From the NCBI GenBank assembly GCA_018652955.1, contig JABIBA010000011.1, positions 62,001 through 126,000 of the forward strand: a stretch of 64,000 nucleotides of DNA. Direction: 5' to 3'. Shown here piece after piece: positions 27,047 through 35,485 of this stretch (positions are counted from its first letter, which is position 1; every line of letters starts with the position of its first letter). A program made the translations under genes and the position numbers. The notes under the pieces were generated by a model. It worked only from the letters and a program-made list of their open reading frames with translations, was not told the origin of the DNA and ran no database searches. The stretch is from Candidatus Peribacter sp. (lineage in GTDB: Bacteria > Patescibacteriota > Gracilibacteria > Peribacterales > Peribacteraceae).

Positions 27047-27900
27047 ATACTAAACACACTACAACGGCATCTTCAAAAATAGAGCCAGTAAAAGGTTTCT
27101 CATGTCAGAATGTACATTTTACCTGGAAGGATTCCGAACAACCCGTTGATGTATTAAAGGATGTATCGTTACAGATTCATAGTGGCGAGTTCGTTTCAAT
27201 TATAGGACCATCTGGCTGTGGAAAAACAACCTTACTGAATATTCTAGGCGGTGTTTCTAAACCTGATAGCGGTACGGTCTATTTAGACGGTCAGATTTTA
27301 GGTTCTTCAAAACAAGGAGTCACTGCACCAACAACAAGCGATGTAGGGGTGATTTTTCAGGACTACGGCTTGCTCCCCTGGCTAACTGTTAGAGGTAATG
27401 TTGCTTTCGGTATGAAAATGAGTGGAATACCAAAAAATGAACAAAAAAATGCAATTATTGAACTTTTGTCGAAGGTGGGCTTACTAGACTTTGCAAATCA
27501 TTATCCCCACCAATTATCTGGTGGAATGAAACAGCGAACATCAATTGCTCGCGCTCTTGCTAACCAGTCACAATATCTTCTAATGGATGAGCCATTTTCT
27601 GCACTGGACTTCCAAACACGATTGATGATGCAAGAGTTTCTTACAGACATCTGGCAGCAATTTAAGAAAACCATTGTCTTCATTACACATCACGTTGAAG
27701 AGGCTATTTTACTATCCGACAAAATTTATTTGCTATCGGCTCGACCAGGCACTGTATTGGAAGAAGTAACCATTGACCTACCTCGACCTCGCAATGTGGC
27801 TGATGCCAAATTCAACGAGTACCGCAATCATATCACTTCGTACTTGCAAAAAGAGGTCTTAAAGTCGTTTGAAGAGCAAAATGCAATTCCGTTGGGTTAG
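27043..27900 (+). CDS. ABC transporter ATPase (SsuB/TauB-like)
   Basis: 285 aa. Walker A GPSGCGKTT, Q-loop VIFQDYGLLPW, signature LSGGMKQRTSIARAL, Walker B YLLMDEPFSALD and switch His (FITHHVEEA) are all intact. It hydrolyses ATP to drive the importer made with the two preceding genes, with which it is co-translated. After its stop the sequence returns to genes with core-like composition, so this is probably the distal end of the island. Confidence 0.93.
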   Translation: MNTKHTTTASSKIEPVKGFSCQNVHFTWKDSEQPVDVLKDVSLQIHSGEFVSIIGPSGCGKTTLLNILGGVSKPDSGTVYLDGQILGSSKQGVTAPTTSDVGVIFQDYGLLPWLTVRGNVAFGMKMSGIPKNEQKNAIIELLSKVGLLDFANHYPHQLSGGMKQRTSIARALANQSQYLLMDEPFSALDFQTRLMMQEFLTDIWQQFKKTIVFITHHVEEAILLSDKIYLLSARPGTVLEEVTIDLPRPRNVADAKFNEYRNHITSYLQKEVLKSFEEQNAIPLG

Positions 27901-27975
27901 TATTACTTACTGCAATCATATAAGTTATACAGTACAATAATTAGGCATCAATAGTAATTTTAGGCTTTTAAGTTC

Positions 27976-28926
27976 ATGACCAAGCTCTTGAATTTCCTCT
28001 ATCCACTCTGTTCGCAAACCATCCAAGAGGGGGAGCCAATTATAAAACTTCATCCTATGGACCAAAGCGCAAATACATACACGCTTTTAGACTCTGGAAA
28101 TGAATTAAAACTAGAGCAGGTTGGTGCATACCGTCTTATTCGGTCTGCCCCACAAGCTTTGTGGAGCCCATCGTTAAACGAGCAAGAATGGGAAAACGTA
28201 GACGCGAGTTTAACATCGATTGAAGAAGGTAAAGTGGAATGGGATATACGAAATAAGGATATGCCTGACGAGTGGCAGATAGATGTGCCACCTGGAGTAA
28301 TGAACATGAAGCGTTCCGACTTTGGGCATCTGGGTATTTTTCCAGAACAGATGCGATATTGGGAACTCTTAGAACAATCAACTAAGAAGTGTATAGACCT
28401 ACATGGTGAGTGCAATGTGCTAAATCTGTTTGCATACACTGGAGGCTCTACCCTAGCGTGCGCGAAGGGCGGAGGGTCTGTCACTCACATCGATGCATCA
28501 AAGCCTTCGGTAACGTGGGCACGTAAAAATGCTAAAAGCTCTGGGCTAGAGAGTGCACCAATACGATGGATAGTTGATGATGTGCAAAAATTTGTCAGTC
28601 GTGAAATACAGCGTGGTAAAACTTACCATGGAATTATTCTCGATCCGCCTACATACGGAAAAGGAACAAAAGGAGAAACATGGAAAATTGACGATGACCT
28701 AGAGCCACTACTAGAGAACCTTCAACAGCTGATGAGTGAAGACTTCTCGTTTATGCATTTATGCGCACACTCAAACAATTATTCACCAGAAATACTCGAA
28801 GTATTTTTACGAGACATTATACCATCGCCAACTGGCACATTCCTTACAGAAGACATAATACTCAAAGCCTCTCATGGTAATGACTTACCAAGTGGAGCTT
28901 CTTGCCTCTATAGTCAGCAGGCTTAA
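27976..28926 (+). CDS. RlmI-like class I SAM methyltransferase
   Basis: 316 aa. An N-terminal beta-rich region of about 110 residues is followed by a Rossmann methyltransferase: motif I LNLFAYTGGSTLACAKGG, motif II HIDASKPSVTWARKNAK, and motif IV ILDPPTYGKGTKGETW. This combination is typical of the RlmI/RlmK group (23S rRNA m5C or m7G) and relatives. The catalytic cysteine of RlmI cannot be placed with certainty. Its stop overlaps the convergent rlmN gene by four bases. Confidence 0.8.
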   Translation: MTKLLNFLYPLCSQTIQEGEPIIKLHPMDQSANTYTLLDSGNELKLEQVGAYRLIRSAPQALWSPSLNEQEWENVDASLTSIEEGKVEWDIRNKDMPDEWQIDVPPGVMNMKRSDFGHLGIFPEQMRYWELLEQSTKKCIDLHGECNVLNLFAYTGGSTLACAKGGGSVTHIDASKPSVTWARKNAKSSGLESAPIRWIVDDVQKFVSREIQRGKTYHGIILDPPTYGKGTKGETWKIDDDLEPLLENLQQLMSEDFSFMHLCAHSNNYSPEILEVFLRDIIPSPTGTFLTEDIILKASHGNDLPSGASCLYSQQA

Positions 28927-29993
28927 CCAACCACCTTTCCATCAGACTTGATAGTGAGGGCCAACTGCCCGCATGCAGCAGCAATATCACTACCCATGGT
29001 TTTTCGCTCTGTGACATCTACTCCAGAATCGAGGAGTACTTTTTTAAACTTTTCGATCCCCTCTCTAGGACTTGCCACAAACTCTTTTCCAGCAACTAGA
29101 TTGAGTGGAATAACATTCACTTTGACGGCACTGGTAGTTTTGACAAATTTAACGAGGCGCTTCGCTTCCTCTTCGTTATCATTCACACCAGAGATAAGCG
29201 TGTACTCAAACGTAATGTGGTGATTGCGGTTTCCATGTTCGAGCTCATAGTCTTTGGTCCACTGTGCTAGCCTCGTATGAAAATTTGGTGCAGTTGTAGG
29301 GACAATCTTGCGTCGACTCTCTTCTTCTGGACTGTGCAAAGAAATCGCGATGCGCACAGGTGGCCAGTCGGGATCTGTAAGGATTCCTTCCAGTACTGGA
29401 AGTACGCCAACAGTCGACACGGTAACTTTAGTCGGCCCAAGATCTGTGTAGTCGAGCCATGTGTGAATTGCCTTTTTTACGTTATCGACATTCACGAGTG
29501 GTTCGCCCATTCCCATAAATACTACATTGGAAATTCTCTGAGGAAGCTCTGGGCGCTGCGATAAAAACTGTTTCCAAAATCTATATTGATCGGCAATCTC
29601 ATCAGAACTTAAACTTCTTTTAAGGCCCATCGTTCCTGTTGCACAAAACGTGCAGCCCATTGCACAGCCAATTTGTGACGACACACATATCGTCCATTGG
29701 TCTCGATTGTTTCTCATAAGCACACTCTCGAAGTACTGCTCGTCATTTCCTGAGAGCACAACTTTGTGTGTATCCCCTGCCTTGCTTGAAAGAGTCGTGA
29801 CTGGAGTACAGCTCATCCATGGAATTTCTTTTATAAGGACTTCTCGCATTTCTTTACCAAGAGTCGTCACGTCTTCCCATCCTTTCATCGATTCTGTGAA
29901 ATACGCCTTCTCAATTTGCTTTAGACGAAATGCAGGCTCTTTAGGAAAAAGCTTTACGAAGTGATCGTGCCTATTGAGAGGGGCTTCGGTCAT
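28923..29993 (-). CDS. rlmN: Dual-specificity 23S rRNA/tRNA adenine-C2 methyltransferase RlmN
   Basis: 356 aa, standard length. The radical-SAM cluster motif CAMGCTFC (Cys110, Cys114, Cys117; CxxxCxxC) sits in IGCAMGCTFCATGTMGL, followed by NVVFMGMGEPLVNVDNV. A late Cys in DIAAACGQLA corresponds to the substrate-linked cysteine of RlmN/Cfr enzymes. RlmN methylates A2503 in 23S rRNA and A37 in some tRNAs. A TATAGA box ends eight bases before the ATG. Confidence 0.96.
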   Translation of the reverse strand: MTEAPLNRHDHFVKLFPKEPAFRLKQIEKAYFTESMKGWEDVTTLGKEMREVLIKEIPWMSCTPVTTLSSKAGDTHKVVLSGNDEQYFESVLMRNNRDQWTICVSSQIGCAMGCTFCATGTMGLKRSLSSDEIADQYRFWKQFLSQRPELPQRISNVVFMGMGEPLVNVDNVKKAIHTWLDYTDLGPTKVTVSTVGVLPVLEGILTDPDWPPVRIAISLHSPEEESRRKIVPTTAPNFHTRLAQWTKDYELEHGNRNHHITFEYTLISGVNDNEEEAKRLVKFVKTTSAVKVNVIPLNLVAGKEFVASPREGIEKFKKVLLDSGVDVTERKTMGSDIAAACGQLALTIKSDGKVVG

Positions 29994-30009
29994 AAGTGTA
30001 GTCTATAAG

Positions 30010-30044
30010 AAAAGATGAACGGCCCAAGGGTCATTCATCTTTTT
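30010..30044 (-). terminator. Intrinsic terminator of the 30065 gene
   Basis: AAAAGATGAA-CGGCCC pairs with GGGTCA-TTCATCTTTT with one mismatch and a short AA loop. It lies just downstream of the reverse-strand gene ending at 30065 and is T-rich on both strands. Confidence 0.8.
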
Positions 30045-30064
30045 CTCTTATAATAGGAACGAAA

Positions 30065-30457
30065 TTAGGTTCCTGAGTATTCACCAGTCTCCAACATGGA
30101 GATGATGCACTCTGATAGACGATTTCGTGTGTAACCAAGACGAGTACATCTTCGGTACATACGGTAATGATCACGGTAATCGTAGTACTGTGCTTCATCT
30201 ACTGCTTCAGGGGCAGCAGCGTGAACACGTTCAGCTTCTTGCTCTGCACGAAGCTCAGTAAGGAGACGCTCTTGCAAGCGAAGCTCGGTAGCAATATCAC
30301 GGTGGATATTGTTATCTTGCTGCTCAGCGCGTGAACTAGGGGGCTGCACGTCAGAATTAACGACGTAAGCGCTGCTTGTAGCAGCACCGATATAACCTCC
30401 TACCACTGCAACGAGAGCAATGAGTGCCAACGACTGTTGGGAATTACATTTCTTCAT
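30065..30457 (-). CDS. Small exported protein with C-x12-C-I motif
   Basis: 130 aa with an N-terminal hydrophobic helix (ALIALVAVVGGYIGAATSSA) serving as signal or anchor. A Gln/Glu/Arg-rich helical middle precedes a C-terminal module with RRCTRLGYTRNRLSECIISML: two cysteines 12 residues apart, the second followed by Ile. The protein at 58430-58900 ends with the same spacing. No family is recognised. Transcription ends at the strong hairpin at 30010-30044. Unlike many neighbours, the nearest TATAAT is about 30 bases upstream. Confidence 0.65.
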   Translation of the reverse strand: MKKCNSQQSLALIALVAVVGGYIGAATSSAYVVNSDVQPPSSRAEQQDNNIHRDIATELRLQERLLTELRAEQEAERVHAAAPEAVDEAQYYDYRDHYRMYRRCTRLGYTRNRLSECIISMLETGEYSGT

Positions 30458-30567
30458 AACGGAAAGGGGAATTTGTATTACTCTATAATTATAACATATT
30501 TGTATATAAATGTAAATATCCTATAAATTGGTATCTACCGTGACGCTTTTGCGTATAATCCTCCGGA

Positions 30568-30999
30568 ATGAACAAATCAGTAACTATTTTCGGCCTCTCA
30601 GCACTTCTTCTTACAGCATGTGGAACCTCAGAATCTGGAGCTCCTACTGAAGATCTGATCGAATCTGGAGCAGTTTTAGAACTACAACAAGAGGCTTTAG
30701 AGGCTCTAGAAGATACTACTATTACTGAAGCTGAGGCACTTCTCCTCTCCTATGAAGAAGCTGAAGCTGTACATCAGTTGGTTGTAGAATTTTCCGAAGG
30801 ACTAGATACACAGGCACAAGAAGCCTTGTCTGATGCTATAGCAGTATTTTCTAACGATATCGAAGCCTTTAAATACTACGTTGAACTTGCAGATAGAGAG
30901 CCACTGCTCGAAGACGACCACCGTGCAGTACTCGAATTAACAGCAAAACTCGAAGACGGTATCGCGTTGTTTTCTCAGGTAATGGATATTCTGCAGTAA
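30568..30999 (+). CDS. Small lipoprotein, acidic and helical
   Basis: 143 aa. Lipoprotein signal with lipobox LLTAC (Cys18), mature part extremely rich in Glu, Ala and Leu and helical, so probably coiled-coil. No family is recognised. A TATAAT box (30554-30559) ends eight bases before the ATG. It ends one base before the convergent lipoprotein gene. Confidence 0.65.
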   Translation: MNKSVTIFGLSALLLTACGTSESGAPTEDLIESGAVLELQQEALEALEDTTITEAEALLLSYEEAEAVHQLVVEFSEGLDTQAQEALSDAIAVFSNDIEAFKYYVELADREPLLEDDHRAVLELTAKLEDGIALFSQVMDILQ

Positions 31000-31000
31000 T

Positions 31001-31579
31001 CTATTCGATAACTGCTTCAAATTTTATACCTTCCTCTTCCTCAAGTAGTGAGGATGGATCTGCTAATGTTTTTGAATTACTGAGTAATCCACCTACCTGT
31101 AATGTTCCCAAAATAAACTCATCGGAAGCATTTCCTCGAAGTGTAAAGGTCTCGTCACCCAATTCTTCTCCTGGTCCATCAGAAATATAGGCTCCTTGGA
31201 ACTCAAATGACCCATCACGCTGTAACTTTCCAGCACAAAGTGAAGAATACGCTTCGAGAAATCCATTTGAACCTTCATACACTGTTGGGTCTGTCACTCT
31301 CCCCTCTGCCCACCACCTGCACTCGACTGTTTTGTTTTGGTGCAATGTAATACGCACCTCTCCATGAAAGTCTGATACAAAAGCTCGCGTACTATTTAAA
31401 GCGCTATTGCTCGCAAATCTTCCAAGATACGTACTGCCACTTTGTGAAAGATTAAGTGCAACTTCCGGAGTATTCATAAACACAAGCTCACGTACTATTT
31501 CACCTGGCTCTACTTTTTGTGGCACATTGGCAGTACATGCAGAGAGCGCGGTAACAATGAAGAGAAGTAGGAGCGGCAT
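31001..31579 (-). CDS. Small lipoprotein, beta-rich
   Basis: 192 aa. Lipobox LSAC at Cys15 of MPLLLLFIVTALSAC. The mature part alternates short strands (STYLGRFASN, FEFQGAYISDGPGEELGDETFTLRGNA), consistent with a beta-sandwich or lipocalin-like fold, but no family is recognised. A TATAAA box lies ten bases before the start. Confidence 0.62.
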   Translation of the reverse strand: MPLLLLFIVTALSACTANVPQKVEPGEIVRELVFMNTPEVALNLSQSGSTYLGRFASNSALNSTRAFVSDFHGEVRITLHQNKTVECRWWAEGRVTDPTVYEGSNGFLEAYSSLCAGKLQRDGSFEFQGAYISDGPGEELGDETFTLRGNASDEFILGTLQVGGLLSNSKTLADPSSLLEEEEGIKFEAVIE

Positions 31580-31667
31580 AGGGGGTGTCTTTATACTCTA
31601 TTTAGAAGGCTTAATAAAGCCATGTTTAGATTTGTATACCTCCTTTTAGAGAGTAAGATTGCAGTTG

Positions 31668-32426
31668 ATGTACACATTGTTAACCCTCGCCCTATTGGCT
31701 CTGACTCCCAGCACTGCACACGCAGGTGTAGACCTTGTGAGCATGAGCTCTTTTGAGACAGATTGTAGGGCAGAAATGAACTTACTAGGAGTAGCAATAA
31801 AGCCTGGAAAAACCAAAGGTGATCTGCGGCGCTGTATTCGACTAAAGACTTCTGCATCAAGAACACGTACGGAATCAAAGCGTAAAAAAGCATCATCACA
31901 AATACAAGAAGAAGAAATCCTACAAAAAGTAATCGATAGGCAGCAGAATACTGAAAAATCACGCTACTCCACCGACCCGCGCACACAGTACAACCTCGCC
32001 TGCAGAGAAAAGCTAGGGATCGGTGCTAAAGACGTCGTCCGTGCAGGACCAAAGCTCGGTACACTCAAACGCTGCGTTGAGCGCATGACTTCTGAGGCAA
32101 GCCGTACAGCTAACCTTAAACGAAGGCGCGATACTGTTAGGCAGCGCAGTAGCCAAGTAGGTGCTTCCTTAAAAGAAAAGAAAGAAGCAGAGCTCGATGC
32201 AGAAATTAAACGTATGGACAATGCGCAGCGCACAAGACTCCAGACACAAATCAGGGCTAATCCTCGAGAGCTAAAAATGATCCGTGAGTCCTATCGTGTT
32301 CGGTCATTCTTTACGAACGACCCTATAGAAACACGTGCGATACAAAAGATGAATGCTCAAGATTGTCGCAAAGTACCTGCAAAAGAGTGGGGCGCATGTA
32401 TCCGTGAAGCATTGAGCGGAAAATAG
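31668..32426 (+). CDS. Exported basic protein with repeated paired-cysteine modules
   Basis: 252 aa from the ATG at 31668. Signal peptide of about 20 residues ending STAHA. Mature protein is very basic and built from three similar modules, each with a pair of cysteines, the second followed by Ile or Val and a basic or acidic residue: CRAEMNLLGV...LRRCIR, CREKLGIGA...LKRCVE and a final short DCRKVPAKEWGACIRE. Long Arg/Lys helices separate them. No family is recognised. It is possibly related to the C-x12-C-I proteins at 30065 and 58430. Confidence 0.62.
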   Translation: MYTLLTLALLALTPSTAHAGVDLVSMSSFETDCRAEMNLLGVAIKPGKTKGDLRRCIRLKTSASRTRTESKRKKASSQIQEEEILQKVIDRQQNTEKSRYSTDPRTQYNLACREKLGIGAKDVVRAGPKLGTLKRCVERMTSEASRTANLKRRRDTVRQRSSQVGASLKEKKEAELDAEIKRMDNAQRTRLQTQIRANPRELKMIRESYRVRSFFTNDPIETRAIQKMNAQDCRKVPAKEWGACIREALSGK

Positions 32427-32448
32427 TTAACAGAAATTTGTAACTTGC

Positions 32449-32454
32449 TATACT
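32449..32454 (+). promoter_or_regulatory. Extended -10 box deciding the GTG start at 32461
   Basis: TGC-TATACT with exactly six bases to the GTG; this supports GTG at 32461 over later starts. Confidence 0.6.
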
Positions 32455-32460
32455 AGATGC

Positions 32461-32934
32461 GTGTTGATTCGATTGTTACGACAGGCGTTTATTCTTGTGT
32501 ACATCTTCTTAACGATATGTGCATTGGTCTACACGCTCAGTAAAAAACAAGTTCCTCATGTGAAGTGGCCATTCGTGACGCACTTCTACGCGATGATGGC
32601 ACCGTTTCAAAACTATACAACAGACAATGCAGAGATGATGATTTACGGACAAGATGCATCTGGACATTGGACAAAGATCGACTATCAAACCTACTTCCCA
32701 TTTGGCAGAGGTGAATATGCTATTCGTATTCGCATGACAAGCTTTGGAGATAAGAAGTCAAAATACACAGAAATTGCTCGTAGAATCTTGGAAGCAGAAA
32801 ACGCAAACGGGGCACAGTTTACTTCTGTACGTATGCAGTGGGAGAAATGGCCGAAGTCGCAATATGATTTTTATGGAAACTACACAGCAGAGCAAGTAAC
32901 AAAAAATGTTATGGCTGAATACTTTACACAATGA
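32461..32934 (+). CDS. HTTM-companion membrane protein (copy B), GTG start
   Basis: 157 aa. The start is the GTG at 32461, which lies exactly six bases after an extended -10 (TGC-TATACT, 32449-32454). One N-terminal helix (FILVYIFLTICALVYTLS) is followed by a soluble domain with FYAMMAPFQNYTTDN, the same position as the WNLFSPDP motif of copy A. It overlaps the HTTM gene by four bases (ATGA) and so is co-translated with it. Function unknown. Confidence 0.65.
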   Translation: MLIRLLRQAFILVYIFLTICALVYTLSKKQVPHVKWPFVTHFYAMMAPFQNYTTDNAEMMIYGQDASGHWTKIDYQTYFPFGRGEYAIRIRMTSFGDKKSKYTEIARRILEAENANGAQFTSVRMQWEKWPKSQYDFYGNYTAEQVTKNVMAEYFTQ

Positions 32935-33872
32935 ACATACGACCTATCGCCCCTCGGCTCAAAGCATTCGCAGTTGCGTGGAATAACTGGTGGACGCGCG
33001 AAAGCTACCCTCATGTCATGGGAATTGTGCGCATCGTTGCTGGTGGTTGGCTCCTGTTTTACTGGGCTATTCGCCTTCCGAATGTAACGAACATGTACTC
33101 GACAGCTGGAATTGTGTTTCCAAAGATCCCGACATTCATGCCAGAGCAGTTTACGTGGATTCTCAATGTCCAGGAGCCACACATTGCCTTATTGATTTTT
33201 GGTATTCATGTCCTCGCGCTCTTTGCGGTAACGGTCGGAATATTCACACGTTCTTCAGCACTTATCGCGTGCCTCATCTCATGGTACTTCTACTATCTCA
33301 GCCACCACCACTTCCATACGAGTTACGACCGACTCTACATGTTTAGCTTATTGTTTTTGGCTCTATCTAATGCAGGAGAAGTATATAGCCTGCAATCTTG
33401 GGCAAAATATGGCAGCCCATTTCGATGGGGAAAAATGGTATCTATATTCCCACAGCGCCTGTTTGGATTTCAACTGACGATGACGTACCTCGGTGTCGGG
33501 TTTCAGAAACTTTGGTTGCCTGGTTGGCAAGGAGGAGAAATGCTCTACTACTCGATGATCGGTGTATGGGGAACTCCTATTGCCTTTAAGATCACAAGTT
33601 ACGGTTGGTCTCCGCTCTATCACGTGGCAGTAAATATGATCAAAATGTTCGAAGTACTGATCCCCTTCTCGTTTTGGATCAAAAAAGACAAGATCCGATG
33701 GTTCGGAATGGGCTCAGGTCTTATTTTCCATGTATTAGTAGATATGCTGCTGTATATCTGGTGGTTTGCTGTGCTTATCCCTGCCTATATCGTCTTCTTT
33801 GACCCTGAGGAAGTATACGGGTTTATTAAGCGGCATAAGCCCGAATTAGCGCTAGAACAAGGGAAAAATTGA
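32931..33872 (+). CDS. HTTM-domain membrane protein (copy B)
   Basis: 313 aa with about eight hydrophobic helices and HTTM features (MGIVRIVAGGWLLFYWAIRLP, SHHHFHTSYDRLYMFSLLFLALSNAG, FQLTMTYLGVGFQKLWLPGWQGGEMLYYS). There is no DCC domain. It resembles the reverse-strand copy at 46474-47388 closely in these motifs (KWWLPHWKGGEVLSYS there). Membrane protein of unknown role; carboxylase chemistry should not be assumed. Confidence 0.82.
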   Translation: MNIRPIAPRLKAFAVAWNNWWTRESYPHVMGIVRIVAGGWLLFYWAIRLPNVTNMYSTAGIVFPKIPTFMPEQFTWILNVQEPHIALLIFGIHVLALFAVTVGIFTRSSALIACLISWYFYYLSHHHFHTSYDRLYMFSLLFLALSNAGEVYSLQSWAKYGSPFRWGKMVSIFPQRLFGFQLTMTYLGVGFQKLWLPGWQGGEMLYYSMIGVWGTPIAFKITSYGWSPLYHVAVNMIKMFEVLIPFSFWIKKDKIRWFGMGSGLIFHVLVDMLLYIWWFAVLIPAYIVFFDPEEVYGFIKRHKPELALEQGKN

Positions 33873-33896
33873 CATACGGAACAATAGTAGTACATT
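33869..33896 (+). promoter_or_regulatory. Sigma-70-type promoter for the leader and gene at 34022
   Basis: TTGACA (33869-33874) is a perfect -35 box, 16 bases before TACATT (33891-33896). It overlaps the stop region of the HTTM gene. Transcription would start near 33903, giving a leader of about 118 nt. This is one of few promoters here with a consensus -35 and a long leader. Confidence 0.6.
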
Positions 33897-33902
33897 GCTG
33901 TA

Positions 33903-34021
33903 ACGATCTTTTACAGCACGTCACTCGTGTTCTGCAGCCTCACTGCAGAGTCTGATTTTTTGGACTCTGCGAGGGAGCAGAAGTCCGGGTGACCCGAGAA
34001 CTCTAACAGTCAGGAAATGTC
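33903..34021 (+). promoter_or_regulatory. Structured mRNA leader with mutually exclusive hairpins
   Basis: Hairpin 1: TCTGCAG (33931-33937) with CTGCAGA (33943-33949). Hairpin 2: GCAGAGTC (33945-33952) with GACTCTGC (33963-33970), a perfect eight-base stem. They share GCAGA, so only one can form. A third stem, CGGG/CCCG, follows at 33986-33996. An AGGA close to the start codon (34011-34016 region) is a plausible ribosome-binding site, rare in this window. I match no known riboswitch class. Confidence 0.55.
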
Positions 34022-34498
34022 ATGGCTAGCCGCACAGCGAAAAAGAGAAAGGCAGCTGCAGCCCATGCAGAAAGAGCTGAAAGGCAAGGTCCCGCAAAAG
34101 TGGGAGCCGATGGTCTTACAAGAGGCCAGCGCAAAAAAAAGGCGCGACAGGAGAGGACCTTTGATGACTTCTTCTTCGTTATCGGAAAAGGACGAATGGA
34201 AGGAATGATTTCGCAGAAAGAGGCCGACCTCATCGGTGCCTCATCTCGAGATCTTGAAGTAATTCGAGAGCAAATGAAATTGCTGCCCACAGACGGTCTG
34301 CGACATATGTCACTGCGCATCGAGCAGTCGCGACAAGCTAAAGCGCAATTGCAACGCGCCAACCACATTTGGGTCCAAGGCGCGCAAGGTCGCATGCATG
34401 CTCACTACATTAGTCTTGGCTGGGCCACTGAAGAGAATGTCGCCGACGTTGTCGGCGATGCAATTCGCACCGGCCATGACCACCTCGACAACTACTAA
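34022..34498 (+). CDS. Hypothetical basic protein downstream of a structured leader
   Basis: 158 aa. The first 45 residues are strongly basic (MASRTAKKRKAAAAHAERAE, RGQRKKKARQERT), suggesting nucleic-acid contact; the rest is helical with an acidic end. G+C looks higher than in neighbouring genes. No family is recognised. It is the only gene in the window with both a consensus promoter and a long folded leader, so its level is probably controlled at the RNA stage. It ends at a strong hairpin terminator (34521-34551). Confidence 0.65.
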   Translation: MASRTAKKRKAAAAHAERAERQGPAKVGADGLTRGQRKKKARQERTFDDFFFVIGKGRMEGMISQKEADLIGASSRDLEVIREQMKLLPTDGLRHMSLRIEQSRQAKAQLQRANHIWVQGAQGRMHAHYISLGWATEENVADVVGDAIRTGHDHLDNY

Positions 34499-34520
34499 GA
34501 GTACTCTCGCTACGGACAAT

Positions 34521-34551
34521 ACCTGCCTGCATCCTTTGGGTGCAGGTAGGT
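34521..34551. terminator. Strong bidirectional hairpin terminator
   Basis: ACCTGCCTGCATCC pairs with GGGTGCAGGTAGGT over 14 positions (two G-T pairs) around a TTT loop, followed by TATTGTTAT. It lies between the 34022 gene and the end of the convergent TraB-like gene and can serve both. Confidence 0.8.
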
Positions 34552-34556
34552 TATTG

Positions 34557-35480
34557 TTATACCGCGAAAACCAACAGTAATACACCTACAGCTATTCCTG
34601 CCCACAGTATTCTTCGTACTGTCGCCTTCCACCACCAAAGGCTCGGAGGTGTTAGCCATGCAAAGACATAGCCTTTGGGAAGATTCTTTTTAGTAAGAGA
34701 GAGAAATCCAGATCGATGACCTGTTCCTAAGATAAACACGGTGACATCACCTTTGGCATGTTTAATTACCTCACGAAGTATCGCTCTGTCTCGCTGCGGG
34801 TGCGCGATGGTCTTATTAAACTGTTTTATCAGCTTGTTGCGCATTACTGCAGATTCATACTCTTCTTTGGAAAGTCCTTTTCCTCCTTTGCGCTGAACAG
34901 ATTTATAGAGAGAACTTCGCTCTAGCTGGCGTATCTCATGCTGCAGCTTTGCAATATTTTTCCCAATAGCCGTGTGAACATCCGCCTGCTCTATCGGGAA
35001 CATGCTCACTCCTCTATCAAGTGCCTGAAGGAGTGCAATACCACTAAGGGCAGCGGCAGAGGATGTCGCTTTTTTTGTATCCCCTCTGTGCAACGCCTTT
35101 CTCCAAATAGATGCAGTATTTCGTAAGACTCTTTTTACTCCCGCTCTATGTCCTGCAGCAGCCTTGAGCTGGCTGAGCATTTGCTTTGGATGCCTTGCAA
35201 GACCAGAGCCTGCGTACCCCTCTTGACCAAAGCTCATTACGTGATTGCTTCGAGAGAGAAACCGACAGATCTCATAAATTTCACTTTGCACATTGGCTAT
35301 GCGTCTGGCTTGGTACCGCTCAAACTTTCCACTAAGTACTGGGTGTACTTGTCCAATACCAATAATAAGTTTTGTGCATTCTCCTCTTCCTCGTGTATGT
35401 ATTTTAAATTTGCTACATGCAGGAGATCTGCGAATTTGATTGAGCGTTTCTACCGCCGGACCTGATACACCAAAAAGCAT
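34557..35480 (-). CDS. TraB/PrgY-like membrane protein
   Basis: 307 aa from the ATG at 35480, five bases after the ogt stop codon; an upstream in-frame ATG would overlap ogt. The start of the domain (KLIIGIGQVHP) and the late segment (RDRAILREVIKHAKGDVTVFILGTGHRSGF) match the conserved G.xH and RD...GxGH motifs of the TraB/PrgY/Tiki family, whose members are proposed metalloproteases or pheromone-shutdown factors. The C-terminus has one or two hydrophobic helices (RRILWAGIAVGVLLLVFAV). The middle is unusual and basic. The family call is moderate. Confidence 0.6.
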   Translation of the reverse strand: MLFGVSGPAVETLNQIRRSPACSKFKIHTRGRGECTKLIIGIGQVHPVLSGKFERYQARRIANVQSEIYEICRFLSRSNHVMSFGQEGYAGSGLARHPKQMLSQLKAAAGHRAGVKRVLRNTASIWRKALHRGDTKKATSSAAALSGIALLQALDRGVSMFPIEQADVHTAIGKNIAKLQHEIRQLERSSLYKSVQRKGGKGLSKEEYESAVMRNKLIKQFNKTIAHPQRDRAILREVIKHAKGDVTVFILGTGHRSGFLSLTKKNLPKGYVFAWLTPPSLWWWKATVRRILWAGIAVGVLLLVFAV

Positions 35481-35485
35481 ACTCG

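Noticed and set aside
32931-33872. Annotating HTTM proteins as vitamin-K-dependent gamma-carboxylase
   Set aside because: Only the membrane domain is shared; no carboxylase lumenal domain is visible.
33971-34020. AGAAGTCCGGG-like stretch resembling the start of RNase P RNA
   Set aside because: Only a short match; the following 500 bases encode a protein with good codon structure, and the distal conserved P4 segment is not found.
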